From the NCBI GenBank assembly GCA_004802705.1, contig SGPL01000047.1:36684-100683 (forward strand): 64,000 nt of DNA, in the 5' to 3' direction. Made by a program: the position numbers and the translations under genes. Every line of letters begins with the position of its first letter. Position 1 is the first letter of the stretch. The notes beneath the pieces are model-generated. The model saw only the letters and a list, made by a program, of their open reading frames with translations. It had not been told where the DNA came from and searched no databases. Shown here piece by piece: positions 13,372-25,184 of this stretch. The DNA comes from Bondarzewia mesenterica. Lineage: Eukaryota > Basidiomycota > Agaricomycetes > Russulales > Bondarzewiaceae.

Positions 13372-14438
13372 GAGAAAGAGGGTACATGAGGAAGGATATA
13401 TATCACAGGTAGAAATAGACGGGCTGGAAAGGACAGCGGTGGGATTTGTCAATTAAAATGCGGACTCATGGTTTGCGGCGGATATTATTCCGGCCCCGAG
13501 CCGTAAGACGAGCGCCGACCCGCCTCGGGAGTAAGTCACCTCAGTTACTTCTGCCTCGAGGTCAGCCCATATGTTCGTTGAAATAAATATATCCTATCGT
13601 CGCGCATCTTCGACATAGCACTGCGCTGTAAAGGCTGAGATTATCCGCAGACGGTAGATAATTCACGTTCATTCGCTAATTTCACTTTACTTTCTTCCAA
13701 GCCACGAGGCTCGAGCTTATTTTCCTCCGCCGACTCTCCTGACACTTCGATCCTTGTATCAGCACGTACATATGTACGGTTAGGAAAACACGTAAGCATG
13801 CTAACTCCTCCGATATCTGGCCATGGACGCACATGAGCCTCAGGGTGGAGTGTCCCTTTGACTTCTACAGGGAGCTTCGACGTCGACATGCGGTATTGCC
13901 TAGTATCGCCTTATTTTCTCAAAGTTGGCTTGTGTCTCTTGACGAGTATACATGTTTCTATAGGATATACAGAAATTCCTGGTTAAATGTTGAACCGCAA
14001 AATCATGCACCCACTGCCCTCGGACATGCCTGAGGATCGGACAGATCCAACGTGAGCAATTTGATCAAACCAGGTTCTCTGGCACTCGCTTATAGCCAAT
14101 AGCACAACCTGATGTAGGTTTTCATCTCCAGATCGTAAATTTCCACTGTCGTCGAGAAGAGCATCCCTCACTTTCAGAGGTTGGCAGCAGACCTTCGGAG
14201 ATTGATAATTGCTTTTGTTCAGGAGACTCAACGAATCACGGGGCATCCTGACTCCGAGGTGTATTAATCCTTTCTTCCCATAGCATACAATGGTCATAAA
14301 ATACAACATATCTTTGATCGCAGTGGCCCCCATCCATAGCCCAAGCTTTGTTCTACATCTGTCGTTCGGCCAACTGTAAGCACAGTCTGATACGCGGTCC
14401 GAGTAATTAAGTGTACTAGGGAAGGCTTGCCTGAAAAT
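13372..14438. other. Intergenic stretch upstream of the methyltransferase gene
   Basis: It holds the methyltransferase upstream region and the 3' flank of IST1. A 116-codon minus-strand open frame (13983-14333) contains no recognised motif and could not be joined to neighbours. I do not call it a gene. Confidence 0.5.
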
Positions 14439-15725
14439 TTACGAGCGCCTCTTAAGTGCCTCGAACCTTTTTGCCAGTATATCGAAGTCATCCTCTGGTG
14501 GCGGCCGCGGTGGCCGGTTCGTCTGTTTACTGTCAGCAGACTTGGTATCGCCTTTAATAACTTCATCTTCCGTCGGAGGAAGATCGGGCAGGTTGGGCGT
14601 CTTGCTCTTGCTGTCCTCGGCGGAAATTATGGGCGCAGACGCATCGAGAACGGCCTGCTTCTCAGATATGAGTTCCTGTTCCAAAATACCGCAAATTGTT
14701 TTTGAACAGTCCGATGACTTCATCTTCTGACTGTAACAATGGCATACCTTCACACCACCTTCATCACCGTTGTTGTTACCTTGGTCAGGCCATGCCGCTG
14801 GTGTCCAGCGAACACCATATCCCTTTGCAATCTCCGAAAGATATGCATCAACTAACTCCGAAGAGGGCATATCGACCGTGAGCTTCTTCATAACCTACAC
14901 AGCCAAAACTGATCTTCAGAATCGGCTTGAAGGCACACGACATCAGCCACTCATTAACATTACTCACTCGTTCGCTTACACATCCATCTCGATTTTCCAT
15001 TACAGCGGCGGAGAAGTCGCGGCCATACTTGTGCATGAGAAGGTCCCGTAATATATGCAGCTCTAGAATTGCACGAAGGGAACGCACCGTTGATTCTCAT
15101 CGGCGGGGGCACGATTGAATGCGTCCAACGAAAACGCACCTTTAATCTCCGTTCTTGGTGAAGCATGGATGATACTGCATACTCCTTCGCTGACAGCTGG
15201 ATCTGGTTCTCGTGTGCTGAATACACGTTAAAGAAGCGGCTCCCCGTAAAACGTTTCATAATTACTCACTTCTGATCCAGCAGCCCAAATCGAGCGATCA
15301 AAAGTTCACAGTAGAGCTCTAGCAGTTCAAGGAGCTCTAGATGGATGTCTTCGTGGATGACTAGAATAGGTTTCGACGAGGATTCAATTGTTGTGCAGGA
15401 TGCAACAATGTATAGAACGCACTGTTTTCCACCTTGATCCGTGCTGTCTCAATCTTCTCCCTCTCCAGCAATGTGGCAATATCGCGGCGTGAGGCCTTTG
15501 CTTGGGCCTCCTTCTTCTCCTGCAACGTTCGCAGCCTCTGCACAGACAGACTAATATCAATCAGTTAACACTCCATGACGAAGCTTTCTTTATACTCATA
15601 CCGGAGTTGAACCTATCAGAACGCATCGGAATTGCCAAGATCAAAGGGCAATAAGGTCGATCAGTAGAGCAGGTTAGCTCTCTTGCATTACGGACCTTTG
15701 CTTTGGTAGCGTTCCAAGGTGCCAT
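14439..15725 (-). CDS. IST1: IST1-family ESCRT-III regulator
   Basis: IST1 binds Did2 and the Vps4 ATPase and tunes ESCRT-III disassembly at endosomes. The start at 15725 gives MAPWNATKAK; an 11-base exon (15602-15612) then supplies VQLR. The next exon reads LSVQRLRTLQEKKEAQAK and REKIETARIKVEN, the basic alpha-1/alpha-2 hairpin of the IST1 domain. Next come ELLELYCELLIARFGLLDQK, SEGVCSIIHASPRTE and ELHILRDLLMHKYGRDFS. The domain ends with MKKLTVDMPSSELVDAYLSE and IAKGYGVRW. A Ser/Pro/acidic linker follows. The extreme C-terminus, DDFDILAKRFEALKRRS, fits the MIM1 pattern LxxRLxxLK (here LAKRFEALK) that binds Vps4 MIT domains. Domain order and C-terminal MIM make the call firm. Confidence 0.92.
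15602..15612 (-). other. IST1: 11-base microexon of IST1
   Basis: The sequence GTTCAACTCCG lies between an acceptor reading tgatag and a donor reading gtatga. Joining it to MAPWNATKAK upstream and to TCTGTCTGTGC downstream gives KVQLRLSVQRLRT in frame, matching the expected IST1 alpha-1 helix. No longer exon through this site keeps the frame. Confidence 0.75.
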
Positions 15726-16650
15726 GGTAGGATGGCAAGGGGTTTACAGTACTTATAAGTCGGAAAGATACAATTTGAGAATCCGATATTTACCACTGCG
15801 AAAAGGGAATATCGTCGATGACGATGACGTAAGGTCAATTTAGCGTCCGCGACTCTCGGTGACAAAATCATCTCATGATGATGTTCTTCTGTACATACCC
15901 GCTAAGTAAATATTCTTTAGTAAATGAAGTTCAAGCTCGATTTCTAACGCTTTGCTGGGAGTGCACAGCTAAGTAAGTATAGTGAATGCATATTCACGCG
16001 TAACAGCGTCCTTTTTCGCGTATAAAATCTCGGCCACTGCGTGGTGCACAGCTTCCGAAATCAACAGCAATCATTGGGCCCATGCATCTTGTCACGTCGT
16101 GGTCCCAGGTCGATTCTGATTCCTGTGACCAACTCAAATCTCATCAAAAGTTCGTGACAGAAAGGAGATTCACTCGCTGGTACGCCTTATTAGCAATCCA
16201 TGCGCATCTCTGAGCCCGTAAGAACAGACCATAGTGGGGGTTAGAGCAGTGTTGTTCACGACCAGCCCTCACCGAAAACGCGACATTCATCATGGAACAG
16301 GCGCGGAATGTATCCTTGGCTTAGATGCGGCAGCATTCACAGAGGACTGATGGGAGCTCGGGATGGGAGATAGCTCTGTCAGTTTTGTGATACTGATAGC
16401 TGTTGATCTATGATGGTCGTCAAGTAATCCTTTTTAACTCGAACAACGCTCAATGCTGCCTTTGTATCCACGTCTTCTTTGGTACTGATCGTCCGTCTCC
16501 GTCTAACGGACCTGTACTTGTCGTAGCAGGACTACTGATCGCCGGCTTCCTTGGGTCATATTTGTATAGGCTACCGTCTCGAGCTAGATCTAACGCCGTC
16601 TTCTGTCCGTATCTCCTCGCTGGACGATCTATTGTACCATTAATCTTCAC
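15726..16650. promoter_or_regulatory. Divergent intergenic region between IST1 and the RasGEF gene
   Basis: The two genes start outward from this 925-base stretch, so it should contain both promoters. A TATA-like TATAAAAT lies at 16020, but it is more than 600 bases from the RasGEF start, so its relevance is doubtful. The open frame at 16403-16699 has no recognised domain. Confidence 0.5.
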
Positions 16651-19299
16651 ATGGCCGCCTCATCTTCGCAACTCGCTCGTCAGTCACTACGTCTCTTAAT
16701 AGACCCCAAAGCCCCGCTCTTCCATGTCTCGACAGGATCTTCTGCCACTCCGACCTCTTCTCCTCTCTCTGGTTTTCGCAAGGGCACATGGAGTTATGAA
16801 TCACCGTCTGGAGAGTCTTATGAGAGGATGTATTCGGTATCATGCCTATATGATTTTCAATCGGCAGACACCGACCATTTGTCATTCCGCAAACACGAGA
16901 TCTTGGACATCGTCAGGCAGGAAGACTCGGGGTGGTGGGCTGCAGTACGCAGAGATGGAAGCGGAGTTGGTTGGATACCTGCTTCCTACGTCCGTCCTCT
17001 TCCCGAAGACACAGTGGACAAAGTCTATCACCTGAAAGACGATACTCAGATACCCCTATATCATCCCGACCGAATATCTAGGTCTGCGCCTCCTAGTCTC
17101 AAACCATCTCTCAACTCTCCTTTATCTTCAACACTCGATTTTGCGGATGATGACGACGCTTTGGACACCAATAGGGTGAGTAACGAAGTGGTTGACAGTT
17201 CGGATTCAGCGCTCAGCATCTAATTGGTCATTTTAGGCCTCATTCCCGGAGTTTTTTCCTGAGTTTGAGTCCTCACAGTTGAAGCCCGAGAAGGAGAACG
17301 AGCAATTTCAGCTTCTCACTGATGCCGATCTTGTGGACTCCCCCGTAGACTGCTTCAATGCTCAAGCAAGAAGATACCCCCCTTCCCCGTTACCTCCACT
17401 ACCAGAGGTACAGCTGCCTCTTCGGCTCGACAAATCTTTACCTACATCGCCTCAGCCTCTCGTAGCTGTGGCCAACTCGCCACAGGATGGTTCCAGACCG
17501 AATATCCACGGTCGCAGTGCATCTAACCCTAGTCTCCCGTCTTCTGACAGTCGCAGCCTCCGACGTCGCCCCCTCCTCCTTGATGATCAGTCATCCCTGC
17601 AACGATTATCAGCCCTCATACAAGGCCATGACATCAACGAACTCGAGGACTTCGCTTATCCACACCCCGAGCGCCCTCTTGATTCATTCCCGCATCAGGC
17701 GATGCACCTTCCTAGGCCGGGAAAGGTCAAACAGCTAACCGGTGACGATGATGCACAAGCATTTCACAATGCGAAACTGGCTCAAGCGAATCTTCCGTGG
17801 TATCTACGACCTGGACATGGTGATGATGAGATCAAAGTTGAGTTCGATGGAAGTGTCAGAGCTGGAACACTTTCCGCACTCGTTGAGCGGTTGGTAGTTG
17901 ACTCTTTGAGTGAGGATGCCTTATCTAGAGCATTATTCGTCTTCATTACTGACCGTGGTGAATGAAATATAGAGCTGTCGCAGCAAGAGACGTTTAGACG
18001 CGTATTTCTCACCACCTTCAGGACATTTGCAACGGCGAACGAAGTTTATGATCTCCTCATCTCTCACTACGAGATGACTCAACCAGAGGGCCTTGATTTG
18101 GAGGCTCTAGACGTGTGGAAGAAGGACAAGATGCGTCCAACACAAAAACGTGTCTTGTCGGTGTTAACACTTTGGTTGGAAGAGCACGACATGCTCAACC
18201 AAGACCCGGATATTCCGCCACGTCTACAGGCATTCCTCTCGCAAAGACACTCAGCGCCATCTTTATCATTAACTGCGAAGCACATGCTGATCTCGTTGGA
18301 ACGTCTTGTATGTCCTCTCGTCTGTCTAGCACACGTACACGACGCTCACCCGTAATCTGATCAGACTTTCGCCGATCCAAATCCACCTGAGGTTGTCACA
18401 CCCTTACAAAAGCGATGGAAAAATAAGGTCCGAAAATATGAATCTTATGAGCTGCTTCGAATGGATCCGTTGGACATTGCACAACATCTTTGTGCTTTAG
18501 AGCATAAGCTTTACGCGAGGATCCGACCGACTGAGTGTCTTGCTTGGTCAAAACAGCAATCTGGGAACGAGGTGAAGAACATGGAGGCATTTTGCTCTAC
18601 TCATACCAAGCTGGCCGACTGGGTGAAGTCTAGCATTCTCGAGGTCGAGGGACTTAGCAAACGGGCATCTACAGTCGACTTTTGGATACGGGTTGCGGAG
18701 GTCAGTGTTTCGTCCGTCATACTGGTCGCGAATAGCTGTTGATCTTCTTCACCTGGCAGAAATGCAAATCACTGAATAACTTCTCATCCATGACCTCCAT
18801 TGTGGCAGCCTTATCGAGTTCTGTCATAGCTCGTCTACACTTCACTTGGGTTCATGCAACCCGGGAATCACATTTGGAACCTCTTCTGAAATTCAACGCG
18901 CCTGCAGGCAACTACGCTTATTATCGTTCGGTTTTGGACACAATCAATGGCCCCTGCGTACCCTTCATCGGCATGTACATGAGAAATATGGTGCATATCG
19001 ATGACCAGCATGGCGACTACATCAGTATCCCTTCAGCTTCCTCACCTGGTGGACACCGCGATCTTATTCACTTCATCAAACGACACAAATGGTACGATGT
19101 CGCAATGGCAACCTTACGTTTTCAGTCCAAGTCGTATGCGTTTGCAGAGAATCAGGCAACGACGAGCTTTATCCGGACGCAGATGGCAAATGTGGTTGGG
19201 AAGGAGGAGCGATGGTTTTGGAATAGGAGCGAAGAATTGCAACAGGCAGAACTCGTCCATGCGGATATCAGGAAAGGATTGGAGGCTGCCGGGTTTTGA
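16651..19299 (+). CDS. SH3-domain Ras guanine-nucleotide exchange factor (Cdc25-like)
   Basis: The protein would exchange GDP for GTP on a Ras-type GTPase at the membrane. An SH3 domain lies at about residues 60-117 (YSVSCLYDFQSADTDHLSF; DSGWWAAVRRD; GVGWIPASYVRPL). A long Ser/Pro-rich linker follows. The RasGEF N-terminal structural element starts at about 17800 (SALVERLVVDSLSEDALSRA, then RRVFLTTFRTFATANEVYDL). The catalytic CDC25 domain runs from about 18430: MDPLDIAQHLCALEHKLYAR, NFSSMTSIVAALSSSVIARL, GPCVPFIGMYMRNMVHIDDQ. It ends ELVHADIRKGLEAAGF. Splices were placed by motif continuity. One near 17935 is a short intron of about 36 bases and is least certain. The fungal family is Cdc25/Ste6; the SH3 supports a Cdc25-like assignment. 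Confidence 0.9.
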
Positions 19300-19778
19300 T
19301 GTTGTGTCTGGGACTTGGGCTTCTTGCTCGGTGTCTATTATTGTTGTATTTCTCATCGCTGTCAGATCTTAGGTACACCCCGCCAGACGAGTGTCAATGT
19401 ATTTGTTGCACGATTTGTGCGCCATTCATGCTTAACGTCAACGCTGCATCAATAATTTGTATGCTGGTATTTATGGACCACGTGGGGCAAGTGAGTTGAT
19501 AGACACACATCTTCCAAATCCGATATCAAGATAAATGCATGTTGAAAACGTCCACAGAATATGTATCATGTATCGAGAAGAATGATAGAGAAGCTAAAGG
19601 CGAAAGAAAATTAATATACTACAACGGGGTGAGTTAAACAAGGAAGATATCAGCGAGGGAGAGGTGCGGGAGGGCTTGCCAAGCGATCTACGCCTTACCC
19701 ACTCGTTCATACGGCAGACTGGGATGGACAAGAGCGAAATGATCGGTGACCAGAACAAACACTAACGGCAGTGCACGC
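19300..19778. other. Convergent 3' flanks of the RasGEF and Rab5 genes
   Basis: The two genes end toward each other across 479 bases. The stretch should hold both 3' untranslated regions. No gene or clear terminator structure was recognised. Confidence 0.6.
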
Positions 19779-20828
19779 TTAGCAGTTGCAAGTATCAGCG
19801 CCTGGGACTGCGCCCTGTTGTTTGTTGAGGTCAACGCCCGCCCTCCCCCCTGCAGGGCCTGCACGACCGGCAGCCCCTGCTCTCGACGACGTTGGCGCTG
19901 TTGTTGGTAGCTTCTTCGCTACAAGCACGATTTGGTTGATGATTAACTGGGCACGAAGAACTCGAACAATCTATCAGATCGACTTACCAATGGCTGTGAA
20001 TATGTCCGCCACACCCTCGCCCGTCTTCGCACTAGTCTCGGCCCACATGAGACCTTCCTCCTCCGCGTACTTCTGGGCCTCCTCCTGTGTCACCTGCCTG
20101 CGCGCAGCCAAATCTGACTTGTTACCACAGAGAGCTATGACTATCGATGGATCTGCTTGGCGTTGCAATTCCCGAATCCAATTGCGAGCTTTCTCTAGTG
20201 AAGCAGATTGAGTGATGTCATAGACGACGACCGCGCAGTTAGCGTTCCGATAGTACATTGGTGCCTAATGCTCACGGTGAGTGCCGATAGGCGTATGACG
20301 GTAGGATGGGAAACTTACGAGAGACTTAGGGTGAGATACGCCAGGATGACAGATGATAAGTACGAGCGAGTGTTGAGACAGTGTAACAGCCAACCTTGTA
20401 ACGTTCTTGGCCTGCAGTATCCCTAGATAGCACGGCGCGGTCAAATGATTGCTTAGCTTTGATCAGATATATGCGCACCATATTTCAAACTTGACAGTCG
20501 TACCATCGTCGAGCGTGACAGTCTGTGTAAGAAACGCGGCTATCCGAGGAGGGTTCGTGAGTCGGACCAGACTGAAACAATCAACAACAATACCTCCGAT
20601 AGTGCTCTCGCGATAGTCGTCGAACTGATCCTTCACGAAACGCAGGACCAGGCTGGCGAGAAGAGTGTCAGCTACAACTGCAGCACATGCCTCTTGCGCT
20701 TAGTACCTCGACTTGCCCACGGCAGATTCGCCTGTAAAAACGGGGAATAAAATCTAGACGGAGCACAAAAAGAGTACTATTGAAGACTGACCAAGAAGAA
20801 CGAGTTTAAATTGAAGCTGCTTGGACAT
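19779..20828 (-). CDS. VPS21: Rab5-type small GTPase (Vps21/Ypt5)
   Basis: Controls fusion of early endosomes. The start at 20828 gives [13 protein letters not shown]. The P-loop GESAVGKSS is split by introns. Switch I reads RESTIGAAFLTQT, a Rab5 hallmark, followed by [13 protein letters not shown] and the G3 box [10 protein letters not shown]. Next come [15 protein letters not shown], the G4 box GNKSDL and the G5 box [10 protein letters not shown]. The C-terminus ends in CNC, a CxC double geranylgeranylation signal. At least six exons were reconstructed by GT-AG joins in frame. It converges with the RasGEF gene and diverges from the RNA-binding protein gene. Confidence 0.95.
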
Positions 20829-21186
20829 GATGGACGATGAAGGCGAAGAGAGGAGCAGGGCTGATGGTCAAATCGGTCTGACGCGGCTGGAGGCACCGGG
20901 TTCAGTAGACTCGGTCCATGACTTGGGACACGTGGGAAAGTGTATTGCATCCGACAGCGCTCAGCTTTTTTACTACTCCGACCTTCTCCTCTTCGCACCA
21001 CCATCAGTGGGTGCCCGCGTTGTACTTATCAAGCGCTCTTCCGTCTACACTTCGTCGCACAGTTGAACATTTGTCGATTGCCCTTCAGAGCACTTCAGAG
21101 CACTCATCTCATCGTCTCATCGCCCTTCTTGAATTGTCAACATTGCCAGGACATCAGCGAAGTACATCTGAGTTGTAAAAGCAGCG
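20829..21186. promoter_or_regulatory. Divergent promoter region of the Rab5 and Mei2-like genes
   Basis: This 358-base stretch separates two outward-facing start codons and should drive both genes. It contains pyrimidine-rich tracts and repeated CATCTCATCG-type words near 21105-21122. No specific factor site can be named from sequence alone. Confidence 0.6.
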
Positions 21187-24139
21187 ATGAGTCGACATCA
21201 TCCATATGGTGGCCCATACGACAGTCCTGGTGTCCGCAGGGGAGGCTCTTCCGGCCCTGGTCCGGATAGAACCCATCGCTTCTATGATAGCGGCCCGTCC
21301 CGCGGTAGAGGGTTTGGTCGTGGGAGAGGCCGTGGTTCCTATGGAGGTGGAGGTTATGATGGAGGCGGAGGGCATGGTGCGTACGATCAAGCACCCCCGC
21401 AAGGCGACATGGGTGGATACAACAATTACGATTCTGGATCGACGCAAGACTTTCCATATCAGAATGGTTTTGGTGCTCCATCTCAGTATGGCTCGTCAGG
21501 TGCCCCGGGTGGCTTTGAGCAGAACTATGGAAATTATGAAGGTACGCTTCAACACTGCGACTGAAAAATCACAGGATTGTAAAAGCAGGGAGCCCGATTT
21601 CATTCACGCGAGGCATGCTGAGGAATCACCACAAGCCAACCTCTTCAGTGCTGGCCAGGCCCAGTTCATCTTTTGCGCTCTCAGATGCACCTTTCTTTGC
21701 GAGCTTAAGCTATCCATTAGCGAGAGCGTTGTTTTGAACCGAGCAGATTACGCCCGCCCGCCTGCCGACGTTTAACGGTTATTCGTCTGAGAGCCTTTTC
21801 TCGAGCGTCAATCAGATGTATTGTTCAACGTTCGCTTTCGGAAGTCGCTTGCGGGCAATTCTCTGCAGATATCATTTCATACAACCTTCTTCACGCTATG
21901 TGTCCTCGATTTTTTGGATTCGATTTGTTGTCAAAAGACTCATCTCACGCGACATGTCCCTGTTTATTCGACGGTCCAGGTGCTAGCTATGGTCGAGGTG
22001 GTCAACCCGGAAAGCGTGGTCCACGCCGTGAAAGAGACGATAAGGTACACGAGTCGATTATCGAAGAACGTATACAGCGCGAGCGACCCTGCCGTACGCT
22101 TTTCATACGTAACATCAAGGCGAGTTTTGAGTCCTACATTCGAACACGGGTCGCTTCGAGTGCAGCAAATGCTCAAGTTCCGCTGCGCTTTGTTGCCTCC
22201 CTGATTAACCCCGTTAGCTTTTTGAGGCACCTGAACTAATGAGTTTTTATTATCATAGTATGAAACCGATAGCGAAGATGTTCGTCGTCAATTTGAAGAA
22301 CATGGTGAAATAAAGACATTCTTTGACCTCATTGCCAATCGGGGGATGGTATTCGTGACTTTTGTGAGTTAGGTTCGACGTTTACGTGGTGGACCTGTCC
22401 AACATCTGTGCTTCTTTATCTATTCAGTTTGATCTCCGTGCAGCTGAAAGAGCAAGAGAACGTCTTCAAGGGTCCGAAATAAGTGGAAGACCTGTGAGTT
22501 CTGTGCATCTGAATCGAGTTATACATGGCTTCTGAGAGTCGCTTGGCCAGATTGATGTCCATTATTCTTTACCGCGCGATGATAGCACATCTAAAGGAGG
22601 TGAATCAAACCAAGTATGTCAAACTTTGCGAACTTCTTCTGGTTATATAGTAACTTCTCATCAGGAAATGCAGGGCACCTTGCTAGTGACTCTTCGAAAT
22701 TCAATACAACCAATCGATGACGGTGAGGTCCGCCGTAAGTTTCAGCAATTTGGTGATGTCAAGTCTGTGAGACCTATCGGCGACCGTAATGAGTGCGTGT
22801 TGTCACCACTTAGGGAAAAAAACACTGTCTAATTTTTCTCTTTGCTTAGCCAACGTTACGTCGAATTTTACGATACCAGGGTAGGTTCATCTATGAAGAT
22901 ACTCTTGGAAAATACGTTGCTAATGCAACCAAATTCAAGTCTGCCGAAGATGCTTTCGACCGTCTGCGGCATCAAGGGTTGCAAGATGGTGTCATGGACA
23001 TCGTCCTAGCTTGGGAGGAGGGGCCACATCCTGGACAACCTCGGTATGCAGTGCGACTGTCTAACTTGAGTAATGCTCTATCTCACAGCTACCCGCAGCC
23101 GCGACGATCGAGACCATTACGGAGGACGTGATTGGGATGACGGTCACCGTCCGGCACCTACTCGAGGCCGAGGCCGCGGTCGTGGTCGAGGAAGGGGAGG
23201 ATTTGGCGGACACGATGACGAACGCAGGTCCCGTTGGGACAGCGGGGATCGGGAGCGTCCTAGACGGTATGATGATGATCACAGTGGCAGAGGTGGACGT
23301 GGCGGGTACAGTGATCGTTTTGATAGCAGAGAGAGTGGGTATGATGGTGGTTATGGAGGTCAAGGCTCGGCGCCCTACAGTCAGCCCCCTGCTGCACCCG
23401 TAAGTTGATTGTGGTTGCAACCCATCCGTCACCTTTTCAAGTCACTGATGTCGTATTGCAGCCGGTGGACGAACGTTTAGATCAAGCCCGTAAAGTTCAA
23501 CAGGTGAGCAGCATGTCCTACGTTCAAGCTTTGATGACGGGCTTACGTCCTCGAAGCTCCTCGCCGCACTGAAGCAACCGCAGTCCGCGAGTACAGCAAG
23601 CACCAACCCTCCTCAACCAGCGGCTCCTGTACCTCACGGCATGCCTGGAATGATGCCTTCTGCAGCAAATCCGCCATCCTACTACCAGTCTCCGGCAACA
23701 CAACAACCGCCCATCCCTCCTTACCCAGGGATGATGCCTCCTTCGAACGTCCCGCCCTTCCCACCTTCCGGTGGGACGCCCCAGTCTGCACCCCTAACAG
23801 GCGCGCCTGCAGCTTCTTCCCTAGCAGGGCTTCCACCCAACCTTCTGGCACTGTTACAGAACGCACAGAGTCAGGCTGCGAGCACGGGCACACCGCCCCA
23901 GCCACCAATTGGGCATTATGGTATGCCTCTGTCGCCCGCAATCTCGCAAATGCATCAGATGCCTCCTATGAGCGTTGCCGGTGTTGGTGGACCCCCGCCT
24001 GGCGTACAAATGCCGCCTGCGAGCGCGCATGGGGATTATACTCAGTTGATGTCGTATCTGGTCGGTCACATCATTTTTCGTTTGAGTTGCAAATGTATTC
24101 ATCCTGTTCTCTTTGCAGGCTGCTGTAAAGAGGCCGTGA
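21187..24139 (+). CDS. Mei2-like RNA-binding protein with two RRMs and RGG-rich tails
   Basis: The first exon (MSRHHPYGGPYDSPGVR) encodes an Arg/Gly/Tyr-rich low-complexity region. After a long intron follow GPRRERDDKVHESIIEER and RRM1: CRTLFIRNIK (RNP2-like) to NRGMVFVTF (RNP1-like), then DLRAAERARERLQG. RRM2 has QGTLLVTLRNSIQPIDDGEV, NEQRYVEFYDTRSAEDAFD and DIVLAWEEGPHPGQPR. A second RGG-rich stretch and a Pro/Met/Gln-rich C-terminus follow, ending MSYL joined to AAVKRP. The paired RRMs resemble RRM1-RRM2 of Mei2-type meiosis and RNA-decay regulators, but no third C-terminal RRM is visible, so it is not a full Mei2. The RRM1 intron at 22120-22258 appears to use a GC donor. Confidence 0.85.
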
Positions 24140-24569
24140 GGTCGTCAGCAATTTCGTCAACCCTGCCAAACACGACGTAGTATTGGTGAGCGTGGTAAGT
24201 AACCATGTTTCGAGACAGTTGTCGGAGTGGGAGGCGTATTTATCGCTCTCTTATGCTTTGTGGTGTCCTGCTTAGCTTGCACATGATGTCTAAAATGCTA
24301 AATATTTTTTTCCTTCTCTTTCACCTGTTCATCTTGTCCCTTCCTGTGAATATGTTCCATGTTGTCCCTCATATTTGTTACTTCCTACTTGTGCTCAAAT
24401 CTGTTACTTCATGCTACATCCTCATTGCGAGGATTTTTCACACTTGGAAATGCCTTCAAATGAATGAGTCTCTACTTTAGTTTCGGACAATGTAGTAGCA
24501 ACCTGTGCAGCTGTGAGCAGTTGTTGCTCATTTTCGGACATTGCCGGCCACACGGCTTGCCTTCGAATA
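24140..24569. other. Intergenic region between the Mei2-like and LAMTOR2-like genes
   Basis: Pyrimidine-rich 430-base stretch. It should contain the 3' untranslated region of the upstream gene and the promoter of the next one. No further gene was recognised. Confidence 0.6.
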
Positions 24570-25184
24570 ATGCTCGTCCTTTCCACATTACACAAGCTTC
24601 TTTCCCAAGTCCTCTCGCTCCCAGACTTACACACTGCGGTTTTGCTGACGCCGGAAGGACAGCTAGTTTCATGTGCGTCGGACCCATCGCGATGCAAGGA
24701 TCAAATCCGCGTCGTCGTCGGGCTCAGCGGGGAGGTGTGGCAGGAGACAGGAGATCAGGGCATCGGGATGGTCGACAGCGAGGTATGATGTATAACATCT
24801 TGCGAGCTCTTTTGCACTCCATGAAACCCGACACTGATGCGGACAGATAGCTTGGTCGAATTATAGTGTTACCCGTAGAGACCCCTGCTAGCAGTGCAAG
24901 CGAGGCCACATCTTCCGGGACAGAAGGCGAGAAGCCACGCGTGGAACCGCTCATGCTTGTCGCTCTCAATGCGACGAATGCTGTGCAGTGGGACGAACTT
25001 CAGTCGAAGGTGTGTCCTGTGCTCGTATCTCTGCTTGGTGTCAGTCGACAGACGTCCTATGTTCGTTTCCTAGGGAAGGCAGTTGACAAGTCATCTGTCG
25101 CGCCCAATTGGCAAGATCCGTGGTCCTTTGGCGGCCAGTGCGGTTACGGGTGCTGCACCAATGATTTCAAGGTCGCCTCGTTGA
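24570..25184 (+). CDS. LAMTOR2: Roadblock/LC7 protein, LAMTOR2-like ragulator subunit
   Basis: Small roadblock-fold protein, probably a subunit of the Ragulator-type complex that anchors Rag GTPases on the lysosome or vacuole for TORC1 signalling. The start at 24570 gives MLVLSTLHKLLSQVLS, then LHTAVLLTPEGQLVSCAS, matching the first helix and beta hairpin of the LAMTOR2 (p14) fold. Next come IRVVVGLSGEVWQETG, LGRIIVLPVE, an acidic Ser/Glu insert, and VEPLMLVALNATNAVQWDEL. After an intron ending cctag (25073) the last exon reads GRQLTSHLSRPIG and ends ISRSPR. The insert and C-terminal tail make it longer than animal LAMTOR2. Other LC7 proteins, such as a dynein light chain, are possible, but pattern and size favour LAMTOR2. 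Confidence 0.7.

Noticed and set aside
11853..15725. Secondary-metabolite cluster around the LaeA-like methyltransferase
   Set aside because: Neighbours are SKI2 and IST1; no synthase, P450 or transporter is adjacent.
16020..16027. TATA box for the RasGEF gene
   Set aside because: It is more than 600 bases from the start codon, with no evidence of a long leader.
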